Assembly (NCBI GenBank): GCA_037833965.1 | Contig: AP031358.1 | Coordinates: 18,484,001 to 18,548,000, forward strand | Direction: 5' to 3' | DNA: 64,000 nt | Source: Marchantia polymorpha subsp. ruderalis | Lineage: Eukaryota; Streptophyta; Marchantiopsida; Marchantiales; Marchantiaceae | Part shown: positions 56,291-64,000 of the stretch, piece by piece | Layout: each line of letters begins with the position of its first letter | Position numbering within the stretch: the first letter of the stretch is position 1 | The notes under the pieces: model-generated | Databases searched by the model: none | The model's input: only the letters and a program-made list of their open reading frames with translations | Told to the model about the DNA's origin: nothing | Translations under genes and position numbers: made by a program

Positions 56291-56543
56291 ATCCACGTAT
56301 CGGCAGATCTTGGAGTGATATTTGTGTCGTTACGAAGGCAAAGTGCAAGAAGTTTCATGCCCAGCACTTATGCACACGAATTGTGACAATACGAAGGTAA
56401 TATCAGTTTTCTTCGGGAGAGCTGGACATTCGGATTGAAGAGAGGGCCTCCTGTACGCGTTGAAGGAGAGAGGAGAAGAGAAAGGAAGGGGCAGGTGCGT
56501 CCATCGTCAGTCACGCTGCTGCACTTGCGACACGACTTGTGAA

Positions 56544-59500
56544 ATGGACTCCGCACACGAGGAACCGGAGCTTCCCTCCGCCATCCAGGACCTTCTACAG
56601 CGTCTGGAAGGACAAGGCGAGCCTTTAACGCAGCTTCCCCGTTTAAGCGGGCCAGAATTTCTGGAGTTCTTTCCGGAGCGTGCATCACTTTCGACAATCA
56701 CAGGGTGGCGAAGCCAAGTGCGCCTTCGAGTGCTGGAGGCAATCGGCAACTGCAACACCTTTGAGAGTCTGAGTGTGTATTATCTTTGCGGGGGAGATGT
56801 ATCGAGGTTGACGGCAAGCGAGTGGGAGATCGTTTTCAGAGGTTTCAGGTCAAGCACCGTTCTAAATGAAATAACCCTTTATGATTTGAAATGGAGTTCA
56901 GATGCGGAAGTGGAGACCTTGTGCTTAGAGCTGGGGAGAATTCTGAACTCCTCTAGCGTATCAACATTAGAACTGTGGAATTGCAGATTGAGTGCCAGAT
57001 GTTGGTCGAATCTCGCCTCAGGACTGCGAGGACATTCCGATTCTAAACTCCAGTCTTTAGAATTACATAGGGCGTGGGAGGACGAGAGTGCGGTGAAGCA
57101 TGTGGCTGAGATGATCAACAGTGCTCCTCTATTAGAAACGTTGGAATTAGAGGACTTTCGGGAGGACATGGAGGACGAGAACGTTGGAATCCTGTCCCAG
57201 GCGTTGATCCAGAGCTCGTCGTTGAAGGTATTGGTCCTGAGAGGCCAGGTGAAGTGGGGAGGGCCCTTGTTGCTGAAAGCATTGGCCGGAGACAATCGCA
57301 ACCGATCCATTGAACGTCTTCGGCTATCGTCTATAAAGGGAGTAGGAGACAATCGCAACCGATCCATTGAACGTCTTCGGCTATCGTCTATAAAGGGAGT
57401 AGGAGACTGTTTAAGGGAAATTCTTATTTCCAACCGATCATTGAAGAAAGTGGAGTTGTCCGACTTGCAGATGAGTCCTGAGGAATGGCACCAGCTCGGC
57501 GAAGTCATACGTGACAATGCTATAGCGACAACTATACTTGTTTGGTTTCGATTGGGGAATGATGACTGGAAGTCAATAGAAGCTCTTGCTCGTTCTGCTA
57601 GCTCCGAAGTCAACGACCCCACACTGGAGCTTGTACTCCATCAGGGAGTGAAAGATGATCTGATGTTATCATTAAACCTATTAGGGAGGGTGCTGCGCGG
57701 TGAAATCAAATCTTTAAAATCTCTGAGTGTGTTGAGGAAGGGTGGAAAAATCTTCACTTTCAGTATCCTCCCGATGAATGGGAAAACTGGAGAAACCTCA
57801 GTCCAGAATAGACTAGAATTATCTGTTCGAAGCGAATATCTTTCAAAGGGAGTATGGGAGGAGCTGCTTCGGTGCATGCGAGGGAACCACCTCACTCACT
57901 TGGATTTGTGTCACTCCAGACTCGACCAGGAGGCGTTCAGGGACGTGATGGGAGTACTGCAAGTGAACTCGGCTCTCATCAAGGACCCCACACTGGAGCT
58001 TGACCTCCAAGCACGGAGTGAAGATGAAGTGATGTTATCATTAAACCTGTTAGGGAGGGTGCTGCGCGGTGAAATCCAATCTCTAAAATCTTTGAGTGTG
58101 TTGAGGCATGGTGGAAAAATCTTCACTTTCAGTATCCTCCCGATGAATGGGAAAACTGGAGAAACCTCAGTCAAGAAGAGATTGGAATTATCTGTTCGAA
58201 GTGAAGATCTTTCGAAGGGAGTATGGGAGGAGCTGCTTCGGTGCATGCGAGGGAACCACCTCACTCACTTGGATTTGTCTGACTCCGAACTCGACGAGGA
58301 GGCGTTCAGGGACGTGATGGGGGTCCTGCAGGTGAACTTGGCTCTCCAGGAAATCGACGTCTCACGAACATCGTGGGCAACGGACGGAAAGGCGGCGCTG
58401 ATTCAAGACGCCCTGCAGCAGAACAAGGAGCGGGCCATCTACATGTCCGTGTTCCGAGAAGCCAACTTAACATTCGGAGATGCAAACGCTGGCCGACTCT
58501 TCTTATGCGGCTCTCCTCGAGCAGGTAAGATGAACTGTAAATTCTCAGTTTTTTCCTGAATGTAGGCCAACTAGCAATCTATGGTTTAACTTTTCTAAAA
58601 CTAAGATTGGCACTACAAATGTTATTTTGATCTATATATAATGATGCGTTTATACAAATAGTAACAGAAAGAAAAAAAAAATCAAATCTGTAAATCACTA
58701 ATTATGTAACTTCAATCATTTTGGTGATTTATAATTTTTTCAGTCGAATTTATTTTCACATATTAAAATAATATCATGTCATATTGTATCTCAAGAATAT
58801 TAATTCAAAGCATTTGTGAAGATATCATTAATAACAAATTCTGTATTTTGTGATTTGACGTCCAGGAAAAACTCAATTGCGTAAAACTTTGATGAGGATA
58901 AATCATAGCTGGCTACACAGAAGCAATCTGTTCAATAGATGGGAGGTATTGTGGAGGACCAAAGGGATTGAAGTGGAGTTTTTGCCAAAAAATGACGAAA
59001 TGCAAATCTCAGTTTGGGATCTTGCAGGACAATGGATTTTTCGTACCCTTCAAACTGTACTTTTCCCTCAAACCAACAATTTCTGTGTTTTTCTTTTTGT
59101 GTATAGCCCCTTCTGTGAGGAAAAATCTTCAAAGAAACCAGACGCTTGTTTTGAAACTGAGTTGGAGGATTGGTTGAGTTTCTTCACATCTAGCATTAGG
59201 GTCACTGGACGTGACCTTCCCCAAGTTTTTGTTGTCATTTCACACAAGGACAAAGCCATATATAGCTCTGTGAGTTGGGCTCAGTCAATAGTTGAAAAAC
59301 TCACCCAAAGATTCGCAAATTATGTGGATCTCCGCCCTATTCAAGAGTGTTTTCATGTGGATGCTAGGAAGAAGAAGCAAGTTAGCTCTCTTAACAGACA
59401 CATTTTTGAGAATTTTCACAAGTTGTTGAGTGAGAAATCCCCACAGGTTCCCAAATTGTGTTTACAACTCACCTCTCTCTTGGTTACAAACACCAAGAAG

Positions 59501-61783
59501 AACAAAAGTTTTCCTTTGTGGCTATCCAAAAAGTTTTATGATTTTTGTGTTTCCGATTTGAAAAAATTTATTCCATCTTCTTCTGCTCACTCTGTTGAAC
59601 ATTCAAGGATAATGCAATCTATCATATCCTATTTGAATGATGTTGGATCCATCATTTACATCCCCAACCTTGATTACATCATTGTCGATCCCAACTGGCT
59701 CACTAATACCTTCTTGGGTGAGCTAATAGCTTTGGGTCAAAACTTTCAAGCTCAAGAGCCAGAGTCTTCTTATAGACTGAGCTCATACGCAAGCAAGGAC
59801 GGATTTGTGAGTGAGAGTGTCTTTGTTCGGTTGATAGAAAAGTTTCTGGGAAACCAATCACATGGACAGAGAGGTGTGGATAGAGAGGAGCTTGAAAACA
59901 TACTTGTCAATTTAGATTTGTGTTTCAAGCTCAAAGATACTTCTCAGTATTTCATTCCTTCCTTCATCCCGGAGCATGCAAGCAAGGAAGAACAGAAGCA
60001 TGAAGAAGGGGCACACGTGGACTCAATGTTTTGGGATAATAGGAGTGAGACTTCACAGTTTGTCGGCATTCGGATTCAGTGCCAAGATGAAATAACAATG
60101 TCCCTGACTGCTGCTTTTTTTCCACGCTTCCAGGTGAGGTTCAATCATGAATTCATAAACTCAGTGAAAACATTGTATGTGCCAAGTTCTAATTGTAATT
60201 AGCGTATGATGAAGCAAATGTTTTCTTTTCATTAATTGTGACAAATTATTTGAATGTCTCACTAGAGATTTACCAAATTTCTATGATTGTAGATGTTCAT
60301 GAGACGCAAGTTGATATCCGAGGAGATGGGTGGTTTTGAGGAGAATGTTATCTGCTCTCGACATTATCTGCGACTTTTCCTTGACGGGCATCAAATATAT
60401 ATCGAGCACATTCAGAGTGAAAAGTCCCACAAATACGTAGATGTTCTGATGTTATGCTCGAGTCAGAAGTCAAAGGAGGCAGCTATTACATATGTGAGGA
60501 AGCATATCGTCCAAGAGTTGATATCATTTTGCGCATCATCAAAAGGCTGTCCAGGGGTGGCGTTAGTGCTCGGTGTGATCCAGACTTTTTGCGTGGAGAG
60601 GCTGATTCCAAGTCGTCTTAGAAAAGTCATTCTGATCGAGACCCTGAAATCGGACTTCATTCGTAGCATCAATGGCAAACTTGAGGAAATGCCGTTGGAA
60701 AAGTCGTACTTGACGGAGAAGGCAGAGTTGTTTCACTTTGAGCACTGTTGGCCTCCGATTGGAAAAGACACCGGCCGAATATCTGAACTAGCAAGGGATT
60801 TGTTGTGGGAGAGCGATGTGGAAGAAGTTGTGAATAAGATTCACCAGAATCGAATTCAACAATTGGAGTCATTGGAGGAAGCTATAATTAGCGTGGATAA
60901 TGGTTTGGCTCAATGTTATCCTGAAGCTGAAAAGATGGTTAGCGGCTCCGATGCCCCCCAAATGAAAGACCTCAAAACACTCTCATCCAGGTTCTTGAGT
61001 AGATCCAGCACAAGTGTGGAGAATCGTTCGACTCGACTAATTTTGTTTGGGATTGAGCAACTAAAAGGAGAGGTTCAGGGTTTGCATAGAAAGGTTGATG
61101 ATTTGCATGATGCTATGCAAAGAGTGGACAGGAAAATGGAACACATACTCTCTGTGCACCAAGAACTGCAGTCAAAGTTGAGTGTCTTCATGTCTAAGGT
61201 GGACAGGAGCATTGGCTATTCGCAAGTGTTTCAGCAGGGGAAAACGCCCAAACGACCTTACGTTACGGATGATGTGGGACATTTCCATAGGTTGAGTGCA
61301 GGTCTGCATGTCGGGAAAATTGTTCGACTTCACTTGATGTGTGAGTCGATGACTGGGTTTCACACTGTCAAAGATCAAGAAGGGTTGAAGTTACGATTGG
61401 ATTTGGAGAAGAGAGAGTGGATTCGGAGAACTATTGAAATTTCATACAAAGTAATATATTATGGTGCAAAGGCTGCACTGACTAAGTTCTGCGGGTTGGG
61501 CGAAGCGATTCCGGCCTGGGCAGATTTGGAATCGGATATTGTTAAACTGGATGGTATTAGCAGTGAAGATCGCAGGGCAGTTCTAACAGGTGGGGATAGC
61601 AAGGAGCTGCAAGAAGCATGGTTGAGGATTCAGCAAATTCTTGCGCCTGAGCTTGAAAATTGCTATTCCAAAATCTTCAAGTTGTATCAGGTGAAGTACG
61701 TGAGTTTAAAAAAAGGTGGGCATGCATGGGTGTGCGAGGAGTGCATGAATAAAGGCCTGCGTTGTGGAATTTTGACATGTTAG
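56544..61783 (+). CDS. LRR-Roc-COR (ROCO) protein, TORNADO1-like, copy 2
   Basis: Predicted 1579-aa ROCO protein in three exons: 56544-58524, 58866-60133 and 60293-61783. All junctions are GT-AG; intron 1 splits the P-loop GSPRAGKT (656-663) in phase 1 and intron 2 is in phase 0. Architecture is as copy 1: LRR region, Roc (WDLAGQ, SHKDK), COR (IVDPNWL), coiled coil, Cys-rich tail CEECMNKGLRCGILTC. The 131 extra residues come mainly from two in-frame duplications in the LRR part (a 57-bp unit at 57291 and a 369-bp unit starting near 57615). The acceptor before exon 3 is intact (TTGTAGATG). The start MDSAHEEPELPS matches copy 1; an upstream in-frame ATG at 56460 would add 28 Cys/Arg-rich residues not present in copy 1. 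It is expected to act as a GTP-binding scaffold in the cytoplasm; that role is inferred from the family. Confidence 0.9.
57291..57404 (+). repeat. 57-bp perfect tandem duplication in the ROCO LRR region
   Basis: Two adjacent identical 57-bp units starting at 57291 and 57348 encode GDNRNRSIERLRLSSIKGV twice. Copy 1 of the gene has a single, diverged unit (GDDRNRSIERLDLSRMDGL). The frame is kept. Confidence 0.93.
57615..58352 (+). repeat. 369-bp tandem duplication of an LRR module in ROCO copy 2
   Basis: Two 123-codon modules start at DPTLEL near 57615 and 57984. Each contains LSLNLLGRVLRGEI, FTFSILPMNGKTGETSV, WEELLRCMRGNHLTHLDL and AFRDVMGVLQVN. They differ at scattered residues (for example CHSRLDQ against SDSELDE), so this event is older than the 57-bp one. 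Copy 1 has only one module. Confidence 0.92.
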
Positions 61784-62374
61784 GATTTAGAAGAGGTTAG
61801 AATGCCACTATGCAATTGACAAGCATATGTTTAGACCCATATGCAATATACAACTCTGCAAATTGTTCCTTGCAGTTTTCACAAGAAGAAATCTTCTATA
61901 ATCTTTGTCATCATGTCAATCGCACAGTTATTGTTTTTGAAGAAGATCAGTGTTCCGCTTAACTATCAAGATGAGTTTTTGAGGGTAGAGCGATCATTTT
62001 GTCTTGTTGCAAGTCTCATGTGATGAAAACCCTCCCCTTGACATGTGAGGGTGGTCACGTTGAACTTCCACACAAACTCCTGACTGATTCTCTTGTCCCA
62101 CGATGAAGGTCCAACAAATGTATGATGGACCGAAACTGAAAATTAAGATGTGTTATCATTTTCAAGTAGTGTCCGTGTTTAAACCAGAGAGCAATAGAGT
62201 CTAAAGAGAATGCTTTTCCTAGAATTCATGCACAATATCCGATCTGTGAAGCTCAATAATTCGTAGCTCATGTGAATCTACTCCTGGCGCTTTTTTGTAT
62301 GACCGGAAGATTTAACAAGATTCCTTAGGTGGCCTGAATCCAGTTCGAATGCATCTTGTGAAAAGAATTTGTGC
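61784..62374. other. 3' flank of ROCO gene 2
   Basis: Matches 27122-27736 with frame-breaking indels. No supported gene. Confidence 0.45.
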
Positions 62375-62608
62375 TCAAATCTCTCTCCTATGATGTTGAA
62401 GCTCGCGTGTGCTAATCCAGAATTGCCCACCATTTGTAAAGTTGTTGATGAGAGTTTTTTGCTCCGTATTCATCGCGCTACAATCTGATAACATGCTTGT
62501 GCTGGCCGTGATCTCAGCACATTTTAAATCGCTAGCACTGTGAGAACTGTCACATGTACAAATATGGTAGTTTGGTAACACAAAATCTCTTGCTATTGGA
62601 CTGCGCAC
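62375..62608 (-). CDS. small conserved minus-strand coding stretch convergent with ROCO (unit 2)
   Basis: Open frame RSPIARDFVLPNYHICTCDS, LKCAEITASTSMLSDCSAMN and NNFTNGGQFWISTRELQ to the stop. The first part matches the 59-codon frame of unit 1 at protein level. A TGA a few codons upstream replaces the start region of unit 1, so it is either an internal exon or a decayed copy. Family unknown. Confidence 0.38.
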   Translation of the reverse strand: MRSPIARDFVLPNYHICTCDSSHSASDLKCAEITASTSMLSDCSAMNTEQKTLINNFTNGGQFWISTRELQHHRREI

Positions 62609-63330
62609 GGACGTTCAGTTACAGAGACTCTTCACTATAGAACACAAATATAGTTAACGCAGATGTAAGTAGATTTCGAGATCAGAGACAAGAACTATTA
62701 TGGTAATTGGTCATTGCGATGAACGGAAAAGTGTATCACTAATCTATTCAATACCATAGGAAATTATACATCTCTGAATAGGCCAGAAATCTGTCTTCCA
62801 ATTACTCCACATCAACCTTAATCAAGTTAGGTGGAGGGAGCAATTCCCACAGCTTCACTGCGGTGTAAAATAATTGTGTCTCAAATGTCTGTATGCTCTG
62901 ATGTCATGCAGTGTTAAAGATGTGCAGGCATGGACTTTTCGAACCTGGCCTTTGAAACACGCGCTGGGCATTGCAGAGGCAGTCTCTTGAAAATACAAGT
63001 CGGGCCGCGCAGACCTCTTGGGTCAAAGGTTCGGTCTGTGATTTGAGAGCAGCTGCTGCATATTTAGATTGTTTGTGAGAAAGAAGATCAAGAAATAAGA
63101 CTCTGAATCTCTTCTTAGACACGTGACTGCATCTAGCTACCCTTGTAGCGCTTCATCTGTTGTTTAAAATTTACTCTAATTTGGGTTGATGAAAGAATTT
63201 TATGAAATAATCAAAACAATATGTCTGCTTTCTTTTCTTTTCATATGTTTTCAGGAGTTACAGTGATTTAGAAAGTGTCGAATTTTATGAGGAAGGAAGC
63301 TAATTCAGATGGGATTGATCTCAAGTTGCA
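62609..63330. other. right part of unit 2, no gene supported
   Basis: Patchy similarity to 27917-28430 ends at about 62930. A 72-codon minus ORF (62904-63122) has no recognised domain and no counterpart in unit 1. Confidence 0.4.
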
Positions 63331-63585
63331 GTGCGCTTCACTTCTTACATGTTCTTACGCTCTCTCACATCACACATTTTGGGACATTGCCACATAGTCT
63401 TGCAAGCCTATGACTTTGTGAAGTATGTGATGGATGATATCATAAAACCTTCGGGATCCCCGTGCCTGGCAAACTGTCTGGAAAATGCGGTTCATGGACA
63501 AGTCGAGATTGTGGCTATCATCATCAAGTTCCGGTTTCAAACTGGTGGCGCACCGCCAACTATTTTTGCATATCAGTCACTGTGA
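63331..63585 (+). pseudogene. unidentified ORF related to 29284-29748
   Basis: An 84-codon frame: MRFTSYMFLRSLTSHILG, AYDFVKYVMDDIIKPSGSPC, LANCLENAVHGQVEIVAII, then FRFQTGGAPPTIFAYQSL. ENAVHGQVEIVAI aligns with ENKVYGQFQTEAI at the spacer end of unit 1, and the DNA alignment continues past the stop (CATGAAGTAAATACGAGT). After an indel the two copies are in different frames. Probable decayed gene end. Confidence 0.35.
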
Positions 63586-64000
63586 ATACTAGTCCATGAA
63601 GTAAATACGAGTCAGCAGTCCAAGCGTTGTCCTGGTTAGTACACTTCCCACAAACATTTGGCAAGTCCAGCATCTTCACGTTTTTTTGAGTAACCTTGTT
63701 GTGAGACAGATTAGTAAATAAAACACATTCATGACAGCGATTAGATTAGATTTACTAATTATATGTTGTGTTATATGCTTAAAAGAAAGACGTCATCTAG
63801 TCCGGTCATTCTAGACCCAGTACTGTTGTGTACTTGGTTTGTAATCTACGAGCCAATACAGATGCTGTGATTATATGTGGCGCTTTTTTCAGTAACTAAA
63901 TCGAGTTTCTATTTTACAACATGGTTCAAGTGTTTTTGGTTTGGCCCCTCTGCGACTGATGACAAGCGATTAGTAATCACGTTTACAAGTTTTGTTACCT
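63586..64000. other. right edge, no gene seen
   Basis: Weak similarity to unit 1 ends at about 63620. The remainder shows no coding-like frame. Confidence 0.4.

Larger units (their letters stand above)
31694..63620 (+). repeat. segmental duplication, unit 2
   Basis: Direct repeat of unit 1 with the same gene order and strand. It is longer than unit 1 mainly because it contains 38464-39701, about 0.8 kb near 45041-45873, about 140 bp near 47440-47590, and the interval of about 5.5 kb that includes the GC-rich island at 48160-52945. At many diagnostic coding positions unit 2 keeps the ancestral-looking state (STE24 SRAFEFQ and EENLSAM; intact splice acceptor in the ROCO gene). Confidence 0.93.

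Noticed and set aside
1..64000. CRISPR arrays, rRNA, tRNA genes, telomeric arrays
   Set aside because: No regularly spaced repeats, no rRNA or clover-leaf tRNA sequence recognised, and TTTAGGG/AACCCTAA occurs only as isolated units.

Overview
The window looks like nuclear DNA of a land plant, most likely a bryophyte such as a moss. It is strongly AT-rich between genes, the genes carry short GT-AG introns, and the recognisable proteins are plant families: a TORNADO1-like LRR-Roc-COR (ROCO) protein, a SKIP11-type F-box/kelch protein and the CAAX prenyl protease STE24. No organellar, viral or bacterial gene set was seen. The species call is inference; the gene-family calls rest on protein motifs read directly.

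The dominant structure is a direct segmental duplication. Unit 1 runs from about 4303 to about 29520 and unit 2 from about 31694 to about 63620. Both keep the same order: a 5'-truncated STE24 gene (minus), a frame-broken SKIP11-like F-box/kelch gene (minus), an unidentified plus-strand gene, AT-rich DNA with an unidentified minus-strand gene, a stretch of gene fragments, then an intact-looking three-exon LRR-Roc-COR gene (plus) and a small convergent minus-strand coding stretch. Between them lies a 2-3 kb spacer with broken coding remnants on both strands. Positions 1-4302 are AT-rich flank with one possible LTR-like remnant.

The units differ by discrete events. Unit 1 lacks a 1.24 kb exon-bearing piece (38464-39701) and the interval from about 47965 to 53510. 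It carries two perfect fold-back palindromes (18434-18478 and 18870-18921) exactly where it departs from unit 2, and an extra block of about 0.85 kb (18971-19812). Unit 2 carries a GC-rich island of about 4.8 kb (about 48160-52945) with one long ORF (851-888 aa, globular head, Pro/Arg/Thr-rich middle, coiled-coil tail) that I cannot assign. It also has about 0.8 kb of extra AT-rich DNA near 45041-45873 and two in-frame internal duplications in the LRR part of its ROCO gene.

Functionally, the two ROCO genes are the only complete recognised genes (predicted 1448 and 1579 aa). The copy-1 gene has lost the AG of its last splice acceptor. The STE24 fragments encode an uninterrupted C-terminal 247 residues with the HELGH zinc site but lack the first ~40% of the enzyme. 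The F-box/kelch genes share the same two frameshifts in both units, so they were broken before the duplication. Several short coding-like exons with no family assignment are listed at low confidence.
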